Below are positions 8,426 through 16,504 of a stretch of 37,072 bases of DNA, piece after piece (positions within the stretch are counted from its first letter, which is position 1; every line of letters begins with the position of its first letter). Under the pieces are notes generated by a model. That model did not search any database. It saw only the letters and a program-made list of their open reading frames with translations, and had not been told where the DNA came from. Origin of the DNA: Streptomyces albicerus (GTDB taxonomy: Bacteria; Actinomycetota; Actinomycetes; Streptomycetales; Streptomycetaceae); contig NZ_VWMY01000026.1 in NCBI RefSeq assembly GCF_008905045.1, positions 125,275-162,346 on the forward strand. The letters run 5' to 3'. A program made the position numbers and the translations under genes.

Positions 8426-9223
8426 CTAGAGCCAGGTGATCCATGACTCGGGGATCTCGTCATCCAGACGACGCACATCCCGATGAGAGAGCACCCGACG
8501 ACGCAACAACTCCCCAGCCACCAGCCGAGCCACAGCAATGGCCCCCGGCGGATTGAAGTGCGTGTTGTCCTGCTCGGTGGCAGTCCAGTTGAAGTACTTC
8601 TTGGTCTCCTCGACGCCAAGCTTCTGCCAGAGCGCGATCGACAGCGCCTGAACATCGAGCAGCGCCACGCCCTCCTTCTCGGCGAGGGCCCGCATCGACG
8701 CCGGATAGTCGCCGTGCGTGGGCACGGCAACCCCGTCGGCGTCGAACTTCCTGCGCTCCACGGAGGTGGCGAGCACCGGCCGGGCGCCACGGGCCCGCGC
8801 TCCGTCGATGTACTGGCGGAGGTAGTCCTGGTACGTCGTCCAGGGCTCGGTGTACCGCGTGGGGTCGGCGGATTTCGAGTCGTTGTGGCCGAACTGGATC
8901 AGCAGGAAGTCGCCGGGCCGGATCGTCGCGAGGATGGCATCGAGACGCCCCTCATCGATGAAGCTCTTCGAACTCCGGCCGTTCACCGCATGGTTGGCGA
9001 CGCTCAGCCGCTCATGGAGAAAGAACGGAAGCGTCATACCCCAGCCGGTCTCGGGCGCGGCAGCGGCATACTTCTGGGCGGCGGTGGAATCACCGGCGAT
9101 ATAGAGCGTGCGCCCACGCGGACGCCCCTGCGGGGCGGCGGCAGTGGCGGGCCCCGTCGCCGCGACGGCGAGGGGAACGGCGGCGAGTGCCGCGGTGGTG
9201 ACCTGTCTGCGGGTGAGTGACAC
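8426..9223 (-). CDS. CE12-type rhamnogalacturonan acetylesterase (SGNH hydrolase)
   Basis: Probable exported esterase that removes acetyl groups from rhamnogalacturonan I, opening the hairy regions of pectin. The 265-residue protein has a Tat-like signal (LTRRQVTTAAL) with cleavage near residue 30. SGNH blocks are in order: GDST with nucleophile Ser46, NGRSSKSF (81-88) with oxyanion Gly82, GHND with Asn114, and DNTHFNPPGA with Asp219 and His222. NGRSSKSF plus DNTHFNPPGA is the signature of the CE12 group. The start is GTG at 9223 with AAAGG nine bases upstream. The gene is bracketed by two near-identical extragenic repeats. Confidence 0.92.
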   Translation of the reverse strand: MSLTRRQVTTAALAAVPLAVAATGPATAAAPQGRPRGRTLYIAGDSTAAQKYAAAAPETGWGMTLPFFLHERLSVANHAVNGRSSKSFIDEGRLDAILATIRPGDFLLIQFGHNDSKSADPTRYTEPWTTYQDYLRQYIDGARARGARPVLATSVERRKFDADGVAVPTHGDYPASMRALAEKEGVALLDVQALSIALWQKLGVEETKKYFNWTATEQDNTHFNPPGAIAVARLVAGELLRRRVLSHRDVRRLDDEIPESWITWL

Positions 9224-9346
9224 GACGGTGTGCCTTTCGGGCCAGGGAATTGCGCGATTGGTGCAGGAGGTGGTGCCTTTCGCAGTGGGGGGTTCTGCGT
9301 GGGGGCAGCCCTTTCAGGCACGGCGGAGCCGGAGGTCGCCCCGCCA

Positions 9347-9388
9347 GGGGCGCGGGGAACTGCGCGACCAGCCACATCGGACCCGCAG
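9347..9388. repeat. Streptomyces-type extragenic repeat, copy B
   Basis: Second 42-base copy of the element at 8357-8398, with three substitutions and the same orientation, between the solute-binding protein gene and the acetylesterase gene. A degenerate relative (GGGAATTGCGCGATTGG) appears at about 9246-9260, and a CCTTTCG-containing segment occurs twice at 9231-9239 and 9276-9282. The 203-base gap at 9224-9426 is therefore mostly repeat-derived. No other gene is visible in it. Confidence 0.8.
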
Positions 9389-9426
9389 TTCACCCGCGCC
9401 CTTGCCCATGGAACGCTCGAGAAGGG

Positions 9427-10788
9427 TCAGCCCTTCTGCTCGTTCCACTCGGCCTGAGCGGTGTTGAGCTGGTCGGCAAGCGTGTCCAGGAAGTCCTTGG
9501 CACTCATCGACCCGTTCATGACCTTCTGGAACGCGGGCTCGTTGTCGGTCTTGGAGACGGTGTTCCAGTCCGGCAGGTAGTACGGCAGCTGAACGATGGT
9601 CGTGGAACCGTCACTGAGCGCCTCAGCCGCGAGCTTGGTCGGCTCGGCCTCGGAAACCCACGCGTCCTTCGCGGCATCGGTGTTCGCCGGCACCTGCCCC
9701 GCCGACTCGTTGAACTTGGAGTTCTCCGCCTTCGACGTGGCGAACTCGATGAACTTCCAGGCGGCTTCCTTGTTCTTGGAACTCTTGAACAGCCCGAGCC
9801 CGTCGACGGGGTTGGACACCTGGACCCGCTTGCCACCGGCGCCGATCGGCTGCGGAATACCCCGGAACTTGTCCGTCCCGAACGCCTTCACATGGTCCTG
9901 GTAGGAGCCGAGGTTGTGGTTCAGCATCCCGATCGTGCCGGAGTCCCACTGGGCGACCATCTTGGTGAAGTCGTTGTTGAGGTCGGCGGCCGGGGTGACC
10001 TTCTTGAAGAGGCCGACGTACTTCTCCAGGGCCTCCACGTTCTTCGGGTCGTTGACCGTGGTCTTCTCACCGCTGGAGTCCCAGAACGACGTGATGCCGG
10101 ACTGCCCGTACATCGCGTCCAGCGCCTGGGCGATGGAGCCGGCGCCACCGCGGATGGTGTAGCCGAACTCGTTCTTGTCCTTGTCGGTGAGCTTCTCCGC
10201 GGCCTCGTAGAACTTGTCCCAGGTGGTCGGCTCGTCCAGGCCCGCCTTCTTGAACAGGTCGGTGCGGTAGTAGAGGACACCGTTGTTGGCGGAGGTCGGT
10301 ATCGAGTACAGCTTGTCGTCGTCGCCGCCCGCGGACTTCAGCGACTTGACCATGTCCTCGTTGAGCTTGCCGTTCAGGGAGGACTTGCCGAGACGGTCGT
10401 CCAGCGGCTCCAGCGCGTTCTGGGCGGCGAAACCGGCGAGCATCGCCGCGCCGGCGCCGCCGACGTCCGGCAGACCGCCGGCCTGGATGGAGTTGTCGAC
10501 CTTGGACTGGTACTCGGTGGCGGCGATCGGGACGTACTTGACGTCGATGTCCGGGTTCGCCTTCTCGAAGTCGGCGATGATCTCCTTCCAGATGTCGGTG
10601 CGGACACCGCCGTTGTTGTCCCAGAAGACGATCTCGCCCTTGCCGCTGCCCTCTTCACCCTTGTCACCCGCCGACCCGCTGCCGTCGTCACCACAGGCGG
10701 TGGCGGTCAGCGCGAGCACGGCACTCACGGCGACCGCTGCGGCGGAGCGGCGCGCTCCTCTACTGCTCCTGCGAATACTGCTCTTCAT
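9427..10788 (-). CDS. Sugar ABC transporter substrate-binding lipoprotein
   Basis: Family-1 extracellular solute-binding protein of 453 residues, anchored by a lipidated cysteine at about Cys32 (TATACGDD). It presumably captures pectin oligomers or side-chain sugars for the permeases at 17832-19666. Its features are a basic leader, a hydrophobic segment (15-31), an acidic Gly/Ser linker and a mature fold opening EIVFWDNNGG. The start at 10788 opens the lipoprotein signal; the longer frame upstream runs into the neighbouring gene. There is no permease next to it. The permease genes lie seven kilobases upstream on the same strand, so the pairing is inferred. The 65-base gap before it carries repeated CTTCACA units. 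Confidence 0.9.
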   Translation of the reverse strand: MKSSIRRSSRGARRSAAAVAVSAVLALTATACGDDGSGSAGDKGEEGSGKGEIVFWDNNGGVRTDIWKEIIADFEKANPDIDVKYVPIAATEYQSKVDNSIQAGGLPDVGGAGAAMLAGFAAQNALEPLDDRLGKSSLNGKLNEDMVKSLKSAGGDDDKLYSIPTSANNGVLYYRTDLFKKAGLDEPTTWDKFYEAAEKLTDKDKNEFGYTIRGGAGSIAQALDAMYGQSGITSFWDSSGEKTTVNDPKNVEALEKYVGLFKKVTPAADLNNDFTKMVAQWDSGTIGMLNHNLGSYQDHVKAFGTDKFRGIPQPIGAGGKRVQVSNPVDGLGLFKSSKNKEAAWKFIEFATSKAENSKFNESAGQVPANTDAAKDAWVSEAEPTKLAAEALSDGSTTIVQLPYYLPDWNTVSKTDNEPAFQKVMNGSMSAKDFLDTLADQLNTAQAEWNEQKG

Positions 10789-10853
10789 GATCGGCTCTCT
10801 TCTTCTGGATCCAACGAGGGTTGTGTCGCTGTGAAGTTGTGAAGCTGTGGGGG

Positions 10854-12851
10854 TCAGTGGCGGGCGTGGGGTGCCCAGTCGTCGGTCCCGGCGAGGTAGT
10901 CGGAGACCGTGTGCGTGGCCGCGTCGGTGTCCGGCAGCTGCGGCCGGTCGGCGGTGACCGCGGCGCCGGGGCCGTACGTGCGGTACTCGGTGAAGCGCGC
11001 GTCCTTCCACGAGAAGCCGCTCATGTCGGTCCACGGCGAGGACTTGATCGCGGCGGGCAACTCGGTGTCGCGGAAGAGGACTTGGGCGATGGCGTTCGGC
11101 TCGCCGCCCGGGTGCCAGGGCCGGCCGAGGTGGAAGGTCCCGGCGGGCGCGTCGCTGACGACCTTCGACTTGGTGATGAGGAACCCGTACGGGTTGTCCT
11201 TCCAGGTCGAGGCGGCCGTGATGTAGCCGTTGTTGGTCGCCGAACCGCGGCTCAGAGCCTTGATCACAGAGCGCTCGATGACGGTGGTCGCGCGTCCGTA
11301 GATGAAGTCGACGTCGCCCTCGATGTACGAGTCGCGGACGTAGACCCGGCTGATCACGTCCAGCTTGGGGCTGTCGGTCATCAGGGTGTCCTGGTTGCCC
11401 AGGAAGGCCGTGTCCTCGAAGACGATCCGGTCGCCGACCGTCTTCATGGCGAGGGCCTGCTCGCCGTTCAGTTCGTGCGCGGCCTCGTCGAAGTCGTTGC
11501 TGAAGGTGAGGTTGCGCGCGGTGACATCACTGGCGGCGATCCGCACGGTGGCGCTCCCGTTGGAGCCGCCGTTGGCCGCGGGCGTGTCGAAGACGATGAC
11601 GGTGTCGGAGCGGTCCTGTCCAGTCCCCTGCAGCACCAGGTTCGGCTTGCTCGCCGGAATGCGGACCTGCTCGCGGTACGTCCCGGGCGCGATCCGGATC
11701 GTGATCGTGCCGTCGTTGCCGTCGGGCACGGCGTCGACCGCGGCCTGCACGGTCGGGTGGTCGGCGGGCACGTTCAGGACGGTGTTCGTGCCGAGCTGCT
11801 TCTGCGGCCCGGAGAACTTCGACACGAGCGCGGGGACGGCGGCGGCCGGGTCCGGCCGGTAGGCGTAGAAGTCCCGCGGATCGAAGGCCGCGCCCCACGC
11901 CTCGTGCCGCCCTGTGGTGTTCTTCAGGATCGAGCCGCGCTGCACCAACTCAGCGGTGGCGTCCGCCTGGTAGGGGTGCTGGACGTCCTTGTAGTAGCTG
12001 TTCTCGATGACCATCTTGGTTTGTCCGCGCGACCAGTTGCCGTACGTCCACACCGGGTCGCCGGGGTCCGTCTGCGCGGTCAGGTAGTTGTTGTAGAGGT
12101 GTGCGTAGGCGCAGTTGTCGGCGGACGGGTTGCGCTGCTTCGTCCCGCTGAACCAGTTGTGGTCGATGGTGATCTGCGTCTTGACGTTCGGTGTCCAGCC
12201 GATGCCGAAGGTCTTGTTGTTGTTCTCGAAGCGGTTGTAGGAGACGGTGACGTACTCGCTGTCCTTGCGGACGTCGAGCTGCCCGTCGCAGATCCGCGAG
12301 AAGCGGTTGTGGTCGACCCAGACGTGGTGGACGGTGTCCATCTGGATGCCGTCGAAGTCGGTGTCCTTGCAGTCCCAGTTGCCCTCGACGTACGAGTCGC
12401 GGATCGTCAGATTGCGGATGATCACGTTGTGGGTGCCGGGGTTGAGATGCAGCTCGCCCTGGACGAGCTCCCCCGCGGTGCCCACGCCGATGATGGTCTT
12501 GTCCGAGGCCACGACGACGTTCGCGCCGAACGGCTCGGCCTTGATCGTCCCGGCGACCCGGATGACGTACGGCTCCTCGGCGGCGGCGTACTTCTCCAGG
12601 TCGGCCTGGGTGGTGACGGTGACGACCTTGCCGCCGGCGCCTCCCGTCGTACCGCCGTCGAGGGAGGCGAATCCGTGGGCCTTGTCGGTCCAGCGGGGCG
12701 CCGACGTGCCACCGGTTGCCGCCTCGGTCGCGGCGTCGGCCGGGGTGATGGCCCCCAGCCCCAGTGAGGCCACCAGTGCGGTGACCGTGACCAGGGCTCG
12801 GCCGAGGCCGGGACCCGGTCTCGGCAAGCGCTTGCTTCGGAGGTGCGTCAT
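10854..12851 (-). CDS. Secreted PL1 pectate lyase - CE8 pectinesterase fusion
   Basis: Bifunctional exported protein of 665 residues that combines pectate lyase and pectin methylesterase. A signal peptide ends near Ala40. The PL1 domain (about 55-330) contains VWVDHNRF (178-184) and VTVSYNRFENNNKTFGIGW. At the active-site strand it reads KQRNPSADNCAYAHLYNNY (239-256): the first conserved arginine (Arg240) and Pro242 remain, but Asp245 stands where the RxPxxR pattern has its second arginine. The CE8 domain (about 355-660) has NQDTL with Asp488, EGDVDFIYG with Asp515 and GRPW with Arg577, all as expected. The start is ATG at 12851, following GGGAG. A perfect GCAAGCGCTTGC palindrome lies in codons 6-10. 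PL1-CE8 fusions are known in actinomycetes; which activity dominates is unknown. Confidence 0.92.
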   Translation of the reverse strand: MTHLRSKRLPRPGPGLGRALVTVTALVASLGLGAITPADAATEAATGGTSAPRWTDKAHGFASLDGGTTGGAGGKVVTVTTQADLEKYAAAEEPYVIRVAGTIKAEPFGANVVVASDKTIIGVGTAGELVQGELHLNPGTHNVIIRNLTIRDSYVEGNWDCKDTDFDGIQMDTVHHVWVDHNRFSRICDGQLDVRKDSEYVTVSYNRFENNNKTFGIGWTPNVKTQITIDHNWFSGTKQRNPSADNCAYAHLYNNYLTAQTDPGDPVWTYGNWSRGQTKMVIENSYYKDVQHPYQADATAELVQRGSILKNTTGRHEAWGAAFDPRDFYAYRPDPAAAVPALVSKFSGPQKQLGTNTVLNVPADHPTVQAAVDAVPDGNDGTITIRIAPGTYREQVRIPASKPNLVLQGTGQDRSDTVIVFDTPAANGGSNGSATVRIAASDVTARNLTFSNDFDEAAHELNGEQALAMKTVGDRIVFEDTAFLGNQDTLMTDSPKLDVISRVYVRDSYIEGDVDFIYGRATTVIERSVIKALSRGSATNNGYITAASTWKDNPYGFLITKSKVVSDAPAGTFHLGRPWHPGGEPNAIAQVLFRDTELPAAIKSSPWTDMSGFSWKDARFTEYRTYGPGAAVTADRPQLPDTDAATHTVSDYLAGTDDWAPHARH
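12824..12835. promoter_or_regulatory. Possible LacI-type operator inside the PL1-CE8 gene start
   Basis: GCAAGCGCTTGC is a perfect 12-base palindrome, 17-28 bases inside the fusion gene, with the same AAGCGCTT core as the two sites before the permease operon. A LacI-family repressor could bind here as an intragenic operator or roadblock. It could also be chance, since it encodes SKRLP. Confidence 0.4.
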
Positions 12852-12885
12852 TGCGGCTCCCAACAGGCTTACAGGGGTGGTGACT

Positions 12886-14436
12886 TCAGGCGTCGGGCAC
12901 GGTGATGCGGAACTGCGTGAACGTGGCCGCCCCGGCGTGTCCACCGCCGGTCGGCGCGAGCGCGAAGAGGCCGAGCAGGGCGCCGACCCAGCGCCAGGGA
13001 GTGGCGGCGAAGACCGGCCCCGAGGGCTGCCGTCCGTCACCGATGTCGGACGAGAAGCGGCAGCGCGCCCCGGCGCCGATCTCGATCCGCAGCAGCGCCC
13101 GTCCCTCGGGGGCCATCCGCGGATGGGCGGCGTCCCGCTCCCGCTCGGCCACGGACTCGGCGAACCGGTGCACGAGGTGGACCGTCCCGTCGGCCCCCCG
13201 TTCGAGCCCGATCCAGCTGAACGCGTCGCCGAGGACGGCGAGTCCGGCCCGCGCGCCCGGTTCCTCGGCGTCGAGCCGCAGTTCGACCTCGACGGTGCAA
13301 GTAGTCCCGGGCAGCCGTTGCGTGAGCACGTTCGGCAGCTTGCGCAGATCGTGCGCGTCGGCTGTCCGTACGCAGGTCAGGCGCAGTCCGTCGCCGGAGT
13401 GCTGGGTCGCCCAGCCGTCCTGCGGGTTGGCGGTCCACTGCCACTGACGCCCGAACCGTCCGCCGGGGAAGTCGTCGTCGGTGGCGGGCGCGGACAGCGG
13501 CTGCCGCGGCAGGTCGGGCTTCTTGTGTACGGCGACGGGGGTGCCCTCGTCGCCGAGTACGGGCCAGCCGTCCGTGCCCCAGCGCATCGGCTGGAGGTGG
13601 ACGACCCTCCCGTACGCGCCCTTCTCCTGGAAGTGCGCGAACCAGTACTCGCCGGACGGGGTGCGTACCCAGCCGCCCTGGTGGGGGCCGTTGACGTCGG
13701 TGTCACCCTGCTCCAGGACGACCCTTTCCTCGTACGGTCCGAAGAAGTCACGGGAGCGGAAGGCGCCCTGCCAGCCGGTCTCGACTCCGCCGGCCGGGGC
13801 GAAGATCCAGAACCAGCCGTCGTGCCGGTACAGCTTCGGTCCTTCGAGGGTGAACCAGCCGGGGATGCGGTCGCCGTCGACGATCAGCTTGCCGTCGTCG
13901 AGCAGACCGGTCGCGTCGGGCCGCATCCGGTGGCCGGTGAGCCGGTTCTTGACGCCGGAGCGTGACTTGGCCCAGGCGTGCACGAGATACGCCTCGCCGG
14001 TCTCCTCGTCCCACAGCGGGCAGGCGTCGATGAGTCCCTTGCCCGCCTTGATCAGGTGGGGGCGGGTCCAAGGGCCGCGTATCTCGGGGGCGTTGATCTG
14101 GAAGACGCCGTGGTCGGGGTCGCCCCAGAAGATCCAGAAGCGGTCGTCGTGGTGGCGCAACGACGGTGCCCAGACACCGCAGTCGTGCCGTGGCTTCCTG
14201 AACTCGGCTCCGGGCTCCAGGAGTTGGAGTGCATGTCCGACCAGCGTCCAGTTGACCAGGTCGCGGGAGTGCAGCAGCGGCAGGCCCGGGGCGCGGCCGA
14301 AGCTGGAGGCCGTCATGTAGTAGTCGTCGCCGACGCGGATGAGGTCGGGGTCGGACCAGTCGGCGTTCAGGACCGGGTTGCGGTACGTGCCGTCGCCGAG
14401 GTCGGAGGTGAAGTCGGGTGCGCTCTGGGCGGTCAT
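12886..14436 (-). CDS. Cytoplasmic GH43 glycosidase (beta-xylosidase/arabinofuranosidase-like)
   Basis: Glycoside hydrolase of 516 residues without an export signal, so it probably trims imported oligosaccharides. The N-terminal five-bladed module shows Asp29 (ADWSDPDL), Asp137 (GLIDACP) and Glu198 (FTLEGPKL), the general base, pKa modulator and general acid of GH43. The C-terminal part (from about 330) is a concanavalin-like beta-sandwich, as in GH43 beta-xylosidases. The start ATG overlaps the stop of the PmoA-like gene (ATGA) and the fusion gene follows after 34 bases. Xylosidase, arabinofuranosidase or galactosidase activity are all possible; the pectin context favours arabinose- or galactose-containing side chains. 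Confidence 0.88.
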   Translation of the reverse strand: MTAQSAPDFTSDLGDGTYRNPVLNADWSDPDLIRVGDDYYMTASSFGRAPGLPLLHSRDLVNWTLVGHALQLLEPGAEFRKPRHDCGVWAPSLRHHDDRFWIFWGDPDHGVFQINAPEIRGPWTRPHLIKAGKGLIDACPLWDEETGEAYLVHAWAKSRSGVKNRLTGHRMRPDATGLLDDGKLIVDGDRIPGWFTLEGPKLYRHDGWFWIFAPAGGVETGWQGAFRSRDFFGPYEERVVLEQGDTDVNGPHQGGWVRTPSGEYWFAHFQEKGAYGRVVHLQPMRWGTDGWPVLGDEGTPVAVHKKPDLPRQPLSAPATDDDFPGGRFGRQWQWTANPQDGWATQHSGDGLRLTCVRTADAHDLRKLPNVLTQRLPGTTCTVEVELRLDAEEPGARAGLAVLGDAFSWIGLERGADGTVHLVHRFAESVAERERDAAHPRMAPEGRALLRIEIGAGARCRFSSDIGDGRQPSGPVFAATPWRWVGALLGLFALAPTGGGHAGAATFTQFRITVPDA

Positions 14437-15275
14437 GGGCTCACCGCCTTGCGGACGAGGGCGGCGGCTTCGCCCCGGTCGAGGCGGCCGTCGGCGACGA
14501 CGGTGATGACTCGGCGTACGACGGTCTCGCCGGCCGGGACCGGCAGCCGTTCCTCGTGGGCGAGGGACGAGCCGACGCCCGGGTACTCGGCGGTGCGGAC
14601 GAACCACGGGTCGCGGCGGGTCTGTTCGGTGGCCCCGGCGAACACGAGCGTCCAGGTGGCGCCCGCGAGGGCGAGCCAGTCGGCCCGTGCGCCGTGCACG
14701 GCATCTTCGCCCTCGGTGCCTGCGGTGAACACAGCGGGTGTCTCGGCCTCCTTGCGGGCTCGCCAGAAGAAGCCGCCGTAGGCCGCGCCGGGGCGGCCGT
14801 TGGTCGCCGGGCTGCCGATCGAGAGGAGCCCGTCGGTCGTGTTGGTGAGCGAGAAGGTGAAGTCCAACGCCCAGGCGGTGTCGGTGAGTTCGGTGGCCGC
14901 GACGGTACGCCGCTCGCGCAGCAGCTCGCTGCCCGCGGCGACCCAGCGCAGCTCCTCCACGAAACCGTCGGGGTCACTCAGCTGGAACGAGGAGTGCCGC
15001 TGGGCGCCGTGGTTGTCCAGCTCGGTCGGGCCTTGGTCGCGTACATATGTGCGACCGCCCCAGAAGTTGTGCCCCTCGACGTCGGGAACGGCGACACCGA
15101 CGCCGAGGTGATGGAGGTGGTCGGCGGGGCTGAGTTCGGTGACAGCCGTGCCGGCCAGGGTGGTGACCGGGTGGAAGTACGGGCGCGGCGACAGCTTCGG
15201 CGGCAGTTCGGGCCGGGTGATGTAACGGCCGACCGGACGGCCCGCGATGCGCAGGACCAGCGACTCGCTGTTCAT
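14433..15275 (-). CDS. PmoA-like protein (DUF6807 type)
   Basis: Protein of 280 residues that resembles the PmoA/DUF6807 family, whose biochemical role is not established despite the name. No signal or membrane segment is visible, so it should be cytoplasmic. Characteristic blocks are RPYFHPV (31-37), ADHLHHLGV (51-59), NFWGG (70-74) and a later GRPGAAYGGFFWRA. The His cluster suggests a metal or sugar-acid binding site. The start shares one base with the stop of the Gfo/Idh gene and the stop overlaps the GH43 start, so the three are coupled. Family members often sit beside Gfo/Idh oxidoreductases and sugar transporters, which points to sugar catabolism. Confidence 0.8.
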   Translation of the reverse strand: MNSESLVLRIAGRPVGRYITRPELPPKLSPRPYFHPVTTLAGTAVTELSPADHLHHLGVGVAVPDVEGHNFWGGRTYVRDQGPTELDNHGAQRHSSFQLSDPDGFVEELRWVAAGSELLRERRTVAATELTDTAWALDFTFSLTNTTDGLLSIGSPATNGRPGAAYGGFFWRARKEAETPAVFTAGTEGEDAVHGARADWLALAGATWTLVFAGATEQTRRDPWFVRTAEYPGVGSSLAHEERLPVPAGETVVRRVITVVADGRLDRGEAAALVRKAVSP

Positions 15276-16504
15276 CAGGTGCTCACCTCTTTCGGGAGCG
15301 CCCACGAGGCGCCCAGCTCGGAGTAGAGGGCGAGGGTGTCGGCGGCGGCCGCGACAAGTCCGTCGACTCCGCGCACGACCCGGCGGTTCTCGTCGGGCGC
15401 GAGGTACCAGGCGTCGTCGGGCAGCGCGACCGGGTCGGGTGCCTGCCGGATGGCCTCGACGACCTTCATGAAGGCGCCCGTCGAGTCCGGCGTGACCAGC
15501 AGGTCGGCCCGGCCTTCGAGGTGCTCGACGAGGTTCTCCAGCAGATCGGTCCTGCCGTACGAGATCTCCTCCGGGCCGTGTCCCGACCGCTGGACGAGGA
15601 CGCGGTCCTGCTTGTACCAGAAGGTGATCCGGCCGCTGGTGCCGTGCACGAGGACGTACGGCTCGTCGGGGTGCTCGGCGCACAGGGTCGCGGCGACGGT
15701 GATCCGGCCGCCTGCCGCGGTGGTGACGCGGACGCAGGAGGTGTCGTCGGACTCGATGTCGTTGGCGCGCAGCAGCTCGGTCTCGATGTCGGTGACGTCC
15801 TCGGCGCGGATGGAGCCGTCGAGCGCGAGGGCGGTGGCGACGGCGTGTGCCAGGGGGTTGGTCAGCACGCCGTCGACGACGTCGACCCCGTTCAGCCGGC
15901 GCCGGCCGGCCCAGGGGGCGCGGCGGTAGTACTCCTCGGCGCGCGCCCAGGCCCCGGCCCCGCCGATGCCGTCGACCCGGCCGATCGCCCCCTGTGCGAC
16001 CAGCTCCCGGATGGCGGGCACGGCGTGCGAGCCCAGCGACTGGAAGCCGACCTGGCAGACGACCCCGGCCGCCGCGACCCCGTCGGCCATGCGGCGGAAC
16101 TCGGCGTACGAGGGCGCGGGCGGCTTCTCGAGCAGCAGGTGTACGCCCCTGGCGGCGGCCGTCAGCGCCAGGTCCGTATGGGTGGGGATCGGGGTGCAGA
16201 TCACGGCGATCACGGCGCCGGTGGAGTCCAGCAGGGCACCGAAGTCGGCGGACTGCTCCGGGAGTTCACCGGACAAGGAGAAGGCGTCCAGCTCCTCCTC
16301 GGTGAGCGGGGTCAGCTCGCAGATCCCGGCCAGCCGTACCAGGCCCTTGTCCTGGAGACGCCGGATGTTGTCGAGGTGCCAGCGGCCGTGACCGCGGGCG
16401 CCCGCGAGGACGACGGGAAGGGGAGCGTCGTACGAGGTCATGGGCGCGGGGGAAGAAGTCATGGGCCCTATCGAAGCGGCCAGGGGCCCGGTGGCGGCGT
16501 TCAT
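15275..16504 (-). CDS. Gfo/Idh/MocA-family oxidoreductase
   Basis: NAD(P)-dependent sugar oxidoreductase of 409 residues. The Rossmann motif is GARGHGRWH (35-43), followed by VICTPIPTH (101-109), the family EKP signature at 126-128, QVGFQ (151-155) and an LTNPLAH segment (214-220) whose His220 may act in catalysis. The start at 16504 is preferred over internal methionines 15 and 22 because it overlaps the previous stop (ATGA) and has GGGGAGGA in front. The cost is a 30-residue unstructured leader. It lies between a secreted lyase and the PmoA-like gene. Substrate unknown: a free sugar, a sugar acid, or a glycoside oxidised at C3 are all possible. Confidence 0.88.
   Translation of the reverse strand: MNAATGPLAASIGPMTSSPAPMTSYDAPLPVVLAGARGHGRWHLDNIRRLQDKGLVRLAGICELTPLTEEELDAFSLSGELPEQSADFGALLDSTGAVIAVICTPIPTHTDLALTAAARGVHLLLEKPPAPSYAEFRRMADGVAAAGVVCQVGFQSLGSHAVPAIRELVAQGAIGRVDGIGGAGAWARAEEYYRRAPWAGRRRLNGVDVVDGVLTNPLAHAVATALALDGSIRAEDVTDIETELLRANDIESDDTSCVRVTTAAGGRITVAATLCAEHPDEPYVLVHGTSGRITFWYKQDRVLVQRSGHGPEEISYGRTDLLENLVEHLEGRADLLVTPDSTGAFMKVVEAIRQAPDPVALPDDAWYLAPDENRRVVRGVDGLVAAAADTLALYSELGASWALPKEVST

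Noticed and set aside
8357..9388. CRISPR array from the two similar repeats
   Set aside because: Only two copies nearly one kilobase apart with a gene between; no regular spacers and no cas genes.
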